Assembly: GCA_016234345.1 (NCBI GenBank)
Contig: JACRFG010000059.1
Coordinates: 1 to 9,722 of the forward strand
DNA: 9,722 nucleotides
Source of the DNA: Candidatus Jorgensenbacteria bacterium
GTDB taxonomy: Bacteria > Patescibacteriota > Minisyncoccia > UBA6257 > GWB1-50-10
Reading direction: 5' to 3'
Under the pieces are notes generated by a model. The model had not been told where the DNA came from. It was given only the letters and a program-made list of their open reading frames with translations, and ran no database searches. A program made the position numbers and the translations under genes. Positions 1 through 6,173 of the stretch are shown piece by piece. Numbering within the stretch: position 1 is the stretch's first letter; each line of letters starts with the position of its first letter.

Positions 1-1
1 A

Positions 2-748
2 GCGGCTTCAGCTTCAACAACGTTCAATGCATTTTATAACGGGACATCAACTGGTTCGGCCGAAGCGATTGACACAAAAATCAAACAGATTCGAGGGCAA
101 TATGTTTTGAATAATCATGCGGCCGGGCAAGAGAGTAACAAGCTTGATGTTTCGGTTACGTCAGTTACATCAACTGAATTTCTCGCTTTTCAACTTGTTC
201 CCACCGGCGAGAGCGCGACTACCTCACAGATAGTTGTGGACCTTTTTGATATTGCAGGGTTCGTTTCTTCGAGTATCACGAATACCCAACTTAGTTTTGA
301 CGCGAACGGTGACGGCACCATTGATGCCGGCGAAACACAAACCGTAGGCAGTACCGGTAGCGTTGCTATTACCGGGGATACGGGAACCATTACCTTCTCC
401 AGTTCTTTCTCTGTGACTTCAACAATGAATATTGTATTGCGAGGCGATGTTTCAAGTATTGATGCGGGAGATATTTTAAAGTTTCGGTTACAGACAGCGA
501 ATATTACTGCAACCGGCCAAACAAGCAAAATCGCTCTTGTTCCTTCAGGTTCTACTGTTTCAGCATCGCATGCGAGGGGAACGATACGGGGTGGTGGAGC
601 TCAGCCGTTTGGCGGGCCGCCGCCCACAGTGCCTAATGTCGGCGGCGGCGGCCAGGGCGGCGGAGCTGGCGGTGAAGGTGGAGGCGGCGGTGGCGGCGGA
701 AATCAGGGTGGCGGCGGTAGCGGGGGCGGTTCAGGCGGAGCTCCTTAG
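2..748 (+). CDS. 3' part of a secreted/surface protein with glycine-rich tail
   Basis: The frame is open to the left edge with no stop, so the start lies outside the window; 248 residues are visible. A TTG at 107 is in frame, but the same kind of Ser/Thr-rich coding sequence continues upstream of it, so it is not taken as the start. The visible part is rich in Ser, Thr, Val and Gly with alternating polar/hydrophobic residues, as in beta-sandwich surface proteins. At 299-334 it encodes DANGDGTIDAGE, which fits the 12-residue EF-hand loop spacing (acidic or Asn at 1, 3, 5, 9, 12), so a bound calcium is plausible. From about 641 to the stop the protein is almost pure glycine with a few Gln, Asn, Ser, Glu. 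No membrane anchor or sorting signal is visible at the C-terminus. I do not recognise a named family. Its last codons are duplicated at 2101-2124. Confidence 0.8.
   Translation, partial: AASASTTFNAFYNGTSTGSAEAIDTKIKQIRGQYVLNNHAAGQESNKLDVSVTSVTSTEFLAFQLVPTGESATTSQIVVDLFDIAGFVSSSITNTQLSFDANGDGTIDAGETQTVGSTGSVAITGDTGTITFSSSFSVTSTMNIVLRGDVSSIDAGDILKFRLQTANITATGQTSKIALVPSGSTVSASHARGTIRGGGAQPFGGPPPTVPNVGGGGQGGGAGGEGGGGGGGGNQGGGGSGGGSGGAP
641..745 (+). repeat. GGC/GGT-rich low-complexity tract (poly-glycine tail)
   Basis: About 35 codons made mostly of GGC, GGT and GGA with interspersed Gln, Asn, Glu, Ala and Ser codons. The tract is far more GC-rich than the surrounding AT-rich sequence. Such tracts change length by slippage. 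In the protein it forms a flexible tail, and the tail's end is the part copied downstream of the next gene. Confidence 0.85.
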
Positions 749-796
749 CTTTTTGCTGTCCATATAGATAGCTAGTATATAGTGAAGATAAAAAAT
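725..796 (+). repeat. Direct repeat, left copy (gene end plus AT-rich spacer)
   Basis: Positions 725-758 match 2101-2134 with two mismatches (740 and 757). The similarity resumes at 771-782 (GCTAGTATATAG against GTTAGTATATAG at 2151-2162) and at 786-796 against 2161-2171. The copy covers the last seven codons and stop of the upstream gene plus the AT-rich spacer before the next gene. Between the two copies lies exactly one gene, the tail-fibre-like CDS at 844-2013. Confidence 0.8.
753..781 (+). promoter_or_regulatory. Possible sigma-70-type promoter for the 389-aa gene
   Basis: TTGCTG at 753-758 is followed after 17 bp by TATATA at 776-781, which fits the -35/-10 pattern, and the next start codon is 62 bp downstream. 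The AT-rich context makes chance matches likely. The right repeat copy keeps a similar TTGCCG (2129-2134), but its matching TATATA lies 4 bp further away, so the element may not work the same way there. Confidence 0.3.
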
Positions 797-843
797 ATTA
801 CTATCAGCGCTATATAAAGGTCGATATTTATTTTGTTAAGAAA

Positions 844-2013
844 ATGCATACAAAAACATGCAGTGGTAGTATTGTGTTATTTCTTGTCGTCTTTCTCGCG
901 GTAGGTTTAAAGGTAGGAGAAGCAGCGGCCATATATGAACTTAACGGGCTCACAGCGCAGAATCAGGTTTTTTCAAGCGACGGAAACATTTCTATTTCTT
1001 CAGCCAGTAACACTCACACATTTAGCATTGCCGGAGTGCTCCAACCAGCACAAGGTGGTACGGGTTCCGGATCATTTGCTACGAGTTCGATTCTGTTTTT
1101 CTCGAATGGTAAGATTTCCGAAAATAATTCAAATTTTTTTTGGAATGATGCTGCGATACGACTTGGTATCGGGACAGCTAATCCGCAAGGCCGACTGCAC
1201 GTAAACGGAGGTAATATTATTGTTGGCGGGATAGCATCTTCTACGGTAACGGGTGATGGGTCGGCAACAATCATTGGTGGCGCCTTAAACGCTTCGAGTA
1301 CTGTTACAATACAGGGCGTAACAGATATGCGAAGCGGGTTTACTTTTATTTCAGCTACCGGTACTGCCTTGGGACTTAGTGGATCTTTAAACGTGAGCGG
1401 TTCGGGAATATCCACATTTTCTGACGGTCTTTCGGTTTTAGGTAACCTTTATACAGGTGGTTCCTCCTATGTTCAGCTAGGCAACAGCAATCTCAAGCTC
1501 TCACTCTATACATTAGGCAGTGACCATCTCATACTTTTGAATGGGGACGATGAAAATATTGGCAGAGGAATAGCGGCTCGAAAATCATTATCATTCTACG
1601 CGAATCAAGGCTCGGGTCTTTTCTTCCCTTCAATTGAGCTTCAGACGTCGGGGAGGATTCGGATTCGTTCTCAATCAGGAGTGCCTGGAGAAAACAGTGT
1701 AGATTTGTTAACTCGCGATGGCGTAAATATAGCAACCGATGGTTGGAACGCAACATTACGGACTAATAATTTGACTGCACACAGGACATTTGATTTTCCT
1801 GATAACTCCGGGACATTCGTTCTGGCCGGAACCGCCGTTTCGTTTAGTGATCTTAAAGTTGATGACACAACAAGTTCAACGGTAACAATTGGTACCTCAA
1901 TTAAGCCTGGTTGTCTTGCTGTTGGTGATAGCGATGGCAGTGGCGTTACCTATCTTACAGTTAACAATGGGGCCTTGAGTGCGAGTGCGGTAAAACCGAG
2001 TATTTGTAAGTAG
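844..2013 (+). CDS. Secreted tail-fibre-like surface protein
   Basis: The protein has 389 aa. An N-terminal signal peptide covers about residues 1-28 (hydrophobic stretch IVLFLVVFLAVGL, then Ala-rich cleavage region GEAAA). The rest resembles phage tail-fibre and fibre-like surface proteins: LQPAQGGTGSGSF near 67-78, RLGIGTANPQGRLHV at 106-120, and LTAHRTFDFPDNSGTFVLAG at 310-329, close to the repeat pattern of trimeric tail fibres. The middle is Ser/Thr/Gly-rich with many short beta-strand patterns. The C-terminal end carries GCLAVGDSDGSG (356-367) and a final ICK; the two cysteines (357 and 388) could form a disulfide that closes the last module. There is no C-terminal anchor. ATG at 844 is chosen because the signal peptide starts there; no Shine-Dalgarno site is seen. 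It is flanked on both sides by copies of a direct repeat. The likely role is surface attachment or a sheath fibre; this is inference from motifs, and no ligand can be named. Confidence 0.75.
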   Translation: MHTKTCSGSIVLFLVVFLAVGLKVGEAAAIYELNGLTAQNQVFSSDGNISISSASNTHTFSIAGVLQPAQGGTGSGSFATSSILFFSNGKISENNSNFFWNDAAIRLGIGTANPQGRLHVNGGNIIVGGIASSTVTGDGSATIIGGALNASSTVTIQGVTDMRSGFTFISATGTALGLSGSLNVSGSGISTFSDGLSVLGNLYTGGSSYVQLGNSNLKLSLYTLGSDHLILLNGDDENIGRGIAARKSLSFYANQGSGLFFPSIELQTSGRIRIRSQSGVPGENSVDLLTRDGVNIATDGWNATLRTNNLTAHRTFDFPDNSGTFVLAGTAVSFSDLKVDDTTSSTVTIGTSIKPGCLAVGDSDGSGVTYLTVNNGALSASAVKPSICK

Positions 2014-2100
2014 CGAACATACCTACGGTAAGGATTTAATAAATCATGCCTACTTTGTGGGTTTCAGCTTGTCGCACCTATTAATATCGGCGACTAAGGC

Positions 2101-2171
2101 GGCGGTTCAGGCGGAACTCCTTAGCTTTTTGCCGATACTATATATAGTATGTTAGTATATAGATAAGAAAT
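2101..2171 (+). repeat. Direct repeat, right copy (orphan gene tail plus spacer)
   Basis: This is the second copy of the 725-796 segment, located between two genes. Read in the original frame it encodes GGGSGGTP then TAG, the same ending as the upstream gene (GGSGGAP), but a TAA at 2095-2097 cuts it off from any coding sequence upstream. It is therefore a stranded fragment of a gene end and not part of an intact gene. Confidence 0.75.
2135..2150. promoter_or_regulatory. Perfect 16-bp AT-rich palindrome upstream of the cohesin-dockerin cluster
   Basis: ATACTATATATAGTAT reads identically on both strands. It lies inside the right repeat copy, 81 bp before the start of the 143-aa membrane protein gene. 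It could be an operator, a weak promoter with overlapping TATAGT -10-like hexamers, or a chance product of AT-rich sequence. The left copy has only an imperfect version (around 763-781). Confidence 0.3.
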
Positions 2172-2230
2172 TCAGTGTCTTACAAAGTCGAAAATAGTGT
2201 AAAAACAATAAAATAAATAGATTTTTATAT

Positions 2231-2662
2231 ATGCTTACTACTTTAGATGAAGGTAAAAAGAGAATTTACATGGTTTTGGGTATAGTGGTGGTTGCTTTTA
2301 TTCTTTGGAAAGCGTTGGTTGTGGTAGGGGTTTTACCGTCATCCGATTTCCCGGCCGTAGCTGGGGCTTCGTGGCAATCAGTTTTCCTTACCAATAACCA
2401 GGTGTATTTCGGGCATCTCAAGAATTACAATCGCGAATACGTTGTCTTGAATGATATTTTCTATCTACGCGTGGCCGAGGCGCTTCAGCAGGGTTCGTCT
2501 CAACAACCGCCAAGTTTGAATCTTGTAAAGTTGGGCGGTGAACTTCATGGTCCGCAGGACATGATGTATATTCCCAAGGATAAGATTATGTTTTGGGAGA
2601 ATTTGAAAGATGACTCGCAGGTGGTTCAAGCCATTAATAATTTCATCGGGCAATCGAAATAA
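2231..2662 (+). CDS. Single-pass membrane protein of unknown function
   Basis: The protein has 143 aa. A basic N-terminus (DEGKKR) precedes one hydrophobic segment at about residues 12-35, so the protein is probably anchored by its N-terminus with the remaining ~105 residues outside. The soluble part has two blocks that look conserved: W48 to L79 (WQSVFLTNNQVYFGHL, then NDIFYLR) and L98 to A134 (LVKLGGELHGPQDMMYIP, then IMFWENLKDDSQVVQAI), joined by a Gln/Ser/Pro-rich linker. This pattern matches my memory of a hypothetical protein common in CPR genomes, but I know of no assigned function. It opens the cluster and is followed after 14 bp by the dockerin gene, so it is probably co-transcribed. 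The start is the only ATG before the hydrophobic segment that keeps the basic flank; no Shine-Dalgarno site is visible. Confidence 0.8.
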   Translation: MLTTLDEGKKRIYMVLGIVVVAFILWKALVVVGVLPSSDFPAVAGASWQSVFLTNNQVYFGHLKNYNREYVVLNDIFYLRVAEALQQGSSQQPPSLNLVKLGGELHGPQDMMYIPKDKIMFWENLKDDSQVVQAINNFIGQSK

Positions 2663-2676
2663 AAGCCTTACGATGA

Positions 2677-3201
2677 ATGAATTCTCGTTTCCTAACTTTT
2701 TTCTTAGTTCTTTCAATCGCGAGCATTTTTTTGCTTTCGCCTTTTGTTGCGTTAGGCGATCAAGCCTCTTCAACTAACTTTATTATTGACGGAGCCATCA
2801 CGGTTGGCGGCGGTAATTCCACGTCAACCAGTTTTCGTTTGCCTGGCGCTTTGAATGAAGCCGGGAGAACAACAAGTACATCATTTATTATTGATTTTGG
2901 ATTTTCGTCGTTCCCGATTTATGCCACGCCATATCCCACTCCTCTAACTCCATATCCTACTCCATCGGGCGGAGGCGGTGGTGTCACCATTGGAATACCG
3001 CCATTAAAACCGCCAGTACCGAGAATCCCTCCTGGAACATTTTGTGATTTTAACAGCGATGGCAAGTGTAATATGGTTGATTTGAGTGTTTTGCTCTTTT
3101 ACTACGGCCAATCGGGGGCGGATGTTGGCCGTTATGATTTGAATAAAAACAGCACTGTTGATTTCGCAGATATTTCTATTTTGCTCTACTATTGGGCGTA
3201 A
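2677..3201 (+). CDS. Secreted small dockerin-domain protein
   Basis: The protein has 174 aa. The signal peptide is about residues 1-27 (FFLVLSIASIFLLSPFVALG). Residues 31-75 contain three copies of a short S/T-S/T-S/T-N/S-F motif (SSTNF, TSTSF, TSTSF). A Pro/Thr/Tyr linker (YATPYPTPLTPYPTPS) and five glycines follow. Residues 123-174 form a type I-like dockerin: loop 1 has D124, N126, D128, K130, D135 and loop 2 has D154, N156, N158, T160, D165, each fitting the 1-3-5-7-12 calcium-loop spacing, and each followed by a helix (LSVLLFYYG; ISILLYYW). Dockerins bind cohesins in a calcium-dependent way, and two cohesin-like genes follow immediately. There is no catalytic domain, so this is a docking subunit or scaffold piece and not an enzyme. 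Cys123 and Cys131 bracket the start of loop 1. The frame begins at the second of two overlapping ATGs (2677); the ATG at 2673 is in another frame. Confidence 0.88.
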   Translation: MNSRFLTFFLVLSIASIFLLSPFVALGDQASSTNFIIDGAITVGGGNSTSTSFRLPGALNEAGRTTSTSFIIDFGFSSFPIYATPYPTPLTPYPTPSGGGGGVTIGIPPLKPPVPRIPPGTFCDFNSDGKCNMVDLSVLLFYYGQSGADVGRYDLNKNSTVDFADISILLYYWA

Positions 3202-3208
3202 ACATTCC

Positions 3209-4102
3209 ATGAATGATCGATCATTAATTAAGCGAATCGTTTTGACTGTTTGGTTATTAATAGGAACATTTTTAGGTGGGGGCGTTGCCTATGCTGATCA
3301 GGGTCCCGCCATATACTTCACTTCTGATGTATCGAGTGTTGGGCCGGGATCTGAATTTGTGGTCGCTGTTCGGATAGATAGTTCGTTTCCGATCAACGCG
3401 CTTGACCTTACGGTACACTATCCAGCCGATCTTATTGATATAGTACGTGTTGATAATACGGGTTCTGTAGTAAGCCTGTGGCAAGAAACGCCGAGAACGA
3501 ATAAAGAAGGTTTTATTAAGCTCAGTGGCGGTCTCTTTGAGCCTTTTCAGGGTAACGGGGGAGACATAGTGCGGTTCTATGTTAGAGCTAGAAGTGCCGG
3601 TGTGGCGAATTTTCAGCTCACAAAAACAAGTCTTTTCATCGCCGATGGAAGAGGAACCGAGCTTGAAGCAAGTAGTTTGCCTTTGACTATTTCGATTGTG
3701 CCCGGAGCTCCATTGAGTACAACTCCGTCACCGGTTCGTGATACGACACCTCCTTTACTTCGCGCCGAGATCATCGTGAGTCCCGTTGACGAGAAAACGC
3801 CCTTCGTTGCTTTTCTTGCTAGCGATAATGAATCGGGGATAGGGTATACGTTTATGCGTATAAAGCGGTGGTTCGTTTGGGGGGCATGGCAAGAGGTTTC
3901 GAGTCCGGTGCCAGTTTCGAGCGGCGCATGGACTCTTGAGCTTAAAGCGGTGAACGGAAGTGGCGAGGAAACCATAGAGATACTCTATTCATCTCATGGC
4001 ATAGTGAATAAGATGCTCATGGTTATTTTTGGTATTGTGTTTCTGGTTTTGGCGGTTAAGGTAGGTATTTTGTCCTATAAAAGGTATAATAAAAAGAAAT
4101 GA
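3209..4102 (+). CDS. Membrane-anchored cohesin-like surface protein (short form)
   Basis: The protein has 297 aa. The signal peptide is residues 1-29 (basic start, then IVLTVWLLIGTFLGGGVAYA). Residues 32-164 read as a cohesin-like beta-sandwich: GPGSEFVVAVRID, INALDLTVHYPADLIDIV, IKLSGGLFEPFQGNGGDIV and the closing strands to ISIV. After a Pro/Thr linker with TTPP (180-183), an Ig-like region runs to about 260. A membrane segment at about 265-290 and a basic tail (YKRYNKKK) anchor the C-terminus. An in-frame ATG at 3158 would overlap the dockerin gene and add 17 residues before the signal peptide; ATG 3209 fits better, 7 bp after the dockerin stop. The stop overlaps the next start (ATGA), which suggests coupled translation. 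The likely role is a surface receptor for the dockerin protein. The domain call comes from pattern recognition; an alternative is a general carbohydrate-binding-like Ig fold. Confidence 0.8.
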   Translation: MNDRSLIKRIVLTVWLLIGTFLGGGVAYADQGPAIYFTSDVSSVGPGSEFVVAVRIDSSFPINALDLTVHYPADLIDIVRVDNTGSVVSLWQETPRTNKEGFIKLSGGLFEPFQGNGGDIVRFYVRARSAGVANFQLTKTSLFIADGRGTELEASSLPLTISIVPGAPLSTTPSPVRDTTPPLLRAEIIVSPVDEKTPFVAFLASDNESGIGYTFMRIKRWFVWGAWQEVSSPVPVSSGAWTLELKAVNGSGEETIEILYSSHGIVNKMLMVIFGIVFLVLAVKVGILSYKRYNKKK

Positions 4103-6111
4103 TGAAGAGAATCCTCTTCATAGGAATTCTTTTAGCAGGCGGGATACCGTTTTTCGTCTCTGCTGCTACGCTTTCAGTGAGTCCCTCGGCGGGTTCTTTT
4201 GTGGTGGGAAGTACCTTTGATGTTGGGGTATTTTTAGATACTACTGGCGAATCAATTAATGCACTCGATGTCGCCCTAAGCTTTCCTCCGGACAAGTTAC
4301 AGATCGTTTCTCCGGCAGCCAGCCCATCGATTATCAGTGTCTGGACGGGCCAGCCAAAATTTAATAATGCGAATGGGCGGATTCAACTACAAGGTGGGAT
4401 TCCTGGAGGTATTAATGTATCGAACGGTTTGATTACCAAGATCACTTTTCGGGTGAAGGGTGTAGGTTCCGGGATTATACGGTTTCTGGATAATTCTAAG
4501 GTTTTATTAAACGATGGGCTCGGCACCGATGTCTTAAAGCAAACACAAAATGGAGCTTATGTCTTCATTCTACCGCCACCCGCCGGTCCGGTGGTGGTTT
4601 CAGAAACTCATCCCAATCAGTCGTACTGGTATTCGAATCCTACTGTGGTTTTGAGCTGGGCGGTCGGGGAAAGTAACGTACAGGGGTATAGCTACATTTT
4701 GAGTGATAATCCGATTGATAGTCCCGACAATATCCTTGAAAATACCAAAACCGCAATCGTTTACAAAAATTTAAGTGACGGGATTCATTATTTTCATATT
4801 AAGTCACTCCGAGACGGTTTTTGGGGAGGAGTTACACACTATGCGTTGAATATTGATACAACACCACCAGCCGACTTTTCTCTTGATGTTATCCCATCGT
4901 TTCGAACTACACGGAGACAGCCAATCATTCAATTTTTTACCACCGACGCTAAGTCCGGGCTTGATCATTACGAATTTAAAATAATTCCACTCATGTTAGA
5001 AAGTTCTACAGCAATGCTTGCTGGACAAGAGCTTTTTATTGAAGCACAGAATCCTTACATTCCTCCACCACTTGAGTTGGGAACGTACGATGTGATTCTC
5101 CGAGCCTATGATAAGGCTGGGAATTACCGTGAAGTCACTGAGCGTTTGAAGATCGTCAATTTTGCTTTTCAATTTATCGGTGAGAAAGGGTTAGAACTCA
5201 AGAGTAACGTAGTGATTTCGTGGTTATGGTTTTGGGGCGTGGTTGGACTTTTACTCATTCTTCTTAGTTATTTCGGGTGGCACATCCGGCGCTGGCATTA
5301 CCAAATTCATATCAAGCATGTCAATAAAGAGCTGCCGGGGAATATCCAGCAGCAATTAACTGAGTTGAAACAGTATCGTTCGAAGTATGGGAAGATTATC
5401 GTTCTCCTCCTGCTTATTATTAGTCCCATCTTTTTTGCCGAGCGGGGTCTGGCGCAGCAGATTGAATTGACGCCTCCTCTTATCACCACCATTTCACGCA
5501 ACATTTCCAATGAGGAAATATTCTACGTGGGTGGCAAAACCGATGCAGCTAACTCCATGGTTATTATTTATCTTCAAAACCTTCAAAGCGGCGAGACTTT
5601 GAGCCAAAGCGTCACCTCTGATAAGTATGGTGAGTGGTTCTACCGTCACGACACATTCTTATCAACCGGCAACTATCTTCTCTGGAGTCAGAGTAAGCTC
5701 ACTGATCAGTTGAGTCCGCCGAGCCCACAAGTCCAACTTACCGTGCGACCTACAGCGATTCAATTCGGCGCTTCGCGTTTGAGCTACGAGACGCTCTATC
5801 TCACCTTTGTGATTCTCCTTTTGCTCGTTGTTCTTGGACTCATTTTCTTCATCGTATTTCATACTTATCACGGCACGAAGAAGCGCCGACTACTTGAGAA
5901 AGAAATCAGAGAAGCAGAAGAATCAATTCGACGTGGTTTCGCGGTACTCCGGCGTGACGTTCAAGCCGAACTTGCGACGATCAAAAAAGCCAAACTTTCT
6001 AAACAGCTTTCAGACGAAGAGAAACAAAAAGAAGCGGAACTGCTTAAAGATCTCGAGTGGGCTGAGCAGTACATCAGCAAAGAAATATGGGACGTTGAGC
6101 ACGGCCTCTAA
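4099..6111 (+). CDS. Multi-pass cohesin-like/Ig-like protein with cytoplasmic coiled coil
   Basis: The protein has 670 aa. Order: signal peptide 1-22; cohesin-like domain about 23-157, with the same landmarks as the upstream protein (INALDVALSFPPDKLQIV, IQLQGG); FN3-like domain about 165-256 (HPNQSYWY, GYSYILSDNP, DGIHYFHIKS, ending in DTTPP); Ig-like region about 258-353; membrane segment about 372-394; a basic stretch predicted to be cytoplasmic (395-431); a second hydrophobic segment about 432-447 ending in a signal-peptide-like AERGLAQQ; an outside Ig-like domain about 453-550 (FYVGGKTDAANSMVIIYLQN, YGEWFYRHDTFLSTGNYLL); membrane segment about 563-589; and a charged coiled coil about 593-668 in the cytoplasm. 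It overlaps the preceding gene by 4 bp. The architecture looks like the short cohesin protein extended by an FN3 domain and a second secreted/membrane half, possibly an old gene fusion. The role is inferred: surface docking joined to the cytoplasm. No enzymatic motif is seen. Confidence 0.8.
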   Translation: MMKRILFIGILLAGGIPFFVSAATLSVSPSAGSFVVGSTFDVGVFLDTTGESINALDVALSFPPDKLQIVSPAASPSIISVWTGQPKFNNANGRIQLQGGIPGGINVSNGLITKITFRVKGVGSGIIRFLDNSKVLLNDGLGTDVLKQTQNGAYVFILPPPAGPVVVSETHPNQSYWYSNPTVVLSWAVGESNVQGYSYILSDNPIDSPDNILENTKTAIVYKNLSDGIHYFHIKSLRDGFWGGVTHYALNIDTTPPADFSLDVIPSFRTTRRQPIIQFFTTDAKSGLDHYEFKIIPLMLESSTAMLAGQELFIEAQNPYIPPPLELGTYDVILRAYDKAGNYREVTERLKIVNFAFQFIGEKGLELKSNVVISWLWFWGVVGLLLILLSYFGWHIRRWHYQIHIKHVNKELPGNIQQQLTELKQYRSKYGKIIVLLLLIISPIFFAERGLAQQIELTPPLITTISRNISNEEIFYVGGKTDAANSMVIIYLQNLQSGETLSQSVTSDKYGEWFYRHDTFLSTGNYLLWSQSKLTDQLSPPSPQVQLTVRPTAIQFGASRLSYETLYLTFVILLLLVVLGLIFFIVFHTYHGTKKRRLLEKEIREAEESIRRGFAVLRRDVQAELATIKKAKLSKQLSDEEKQKEAELLKDLEWAEQYISKEIWDVEHGL

Positions 6112-6130
6112 AGCGTGCTATTCTGGCCGT
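6098..6130 (+). other. Two competing inverted repeats over the stop codon of the 670-aa gene
   Basis: AGCACG (6098-6103) pairs with CGTGCT (6114-6119), and ACGGCC (6101-6106) pairs with GGCCGT (6125-6130). The left arms overlap, so only one hairpin can form at a time. The stop codon 6109-6111 lies in both loops. No T-tract follows, so this is not a standard intrinsic terminator. Confidence 0.4.
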
Positions 6131-6173
6131 ATAAACACACCTTTTAAAAGACGAAGGGTATTATTGCTTATAT

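Noticed and set aside
190..528. Minus-strand reading frames here and elsewhere (for example 1014-1415, 3613-3975, 8788-9078)
   Set aside because: All lie opposite convincing + strand genes, have no recognisable protein pattern and no start context.
107..748. TTG at 107 as the true start of the first gene
   Set aside because: The same frame is open to the window edge with similar Ser/Thr-rich protein sequence, and no signal peptide follows the TTG.
537..767. Ala/Val-rich frame across the glycine-rich tract
   Set aside because: It is an out-of-frame reading of GGC/GGT codons, which always gives long open Ala/Val/Arg frames; no independent coding signal.
2014..2230. A small RNA or tRNA gene in the 217-bp gap
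   Set aside because: No cloverleaf, T-arm or strong conserved fold was found; the recognisable content is the orphan repeat and AT-rich palindrome.
3158..3208. ATG at 3158 as the start of the short cohesin protein
   Set aside because: It would overlap the dockerin coding sequence by 44 bp and put 17 extra residues in front of a good signal peptide that begins at 3209.
4100..4102. TGA recoding (as in some CPR lineages that read TGA as Gly)
   Set aside because: TGA here ends a complete protein at the next gene's ATG, tryptophan is coded by TGG throughout, and no gene needs in-frame TGA.
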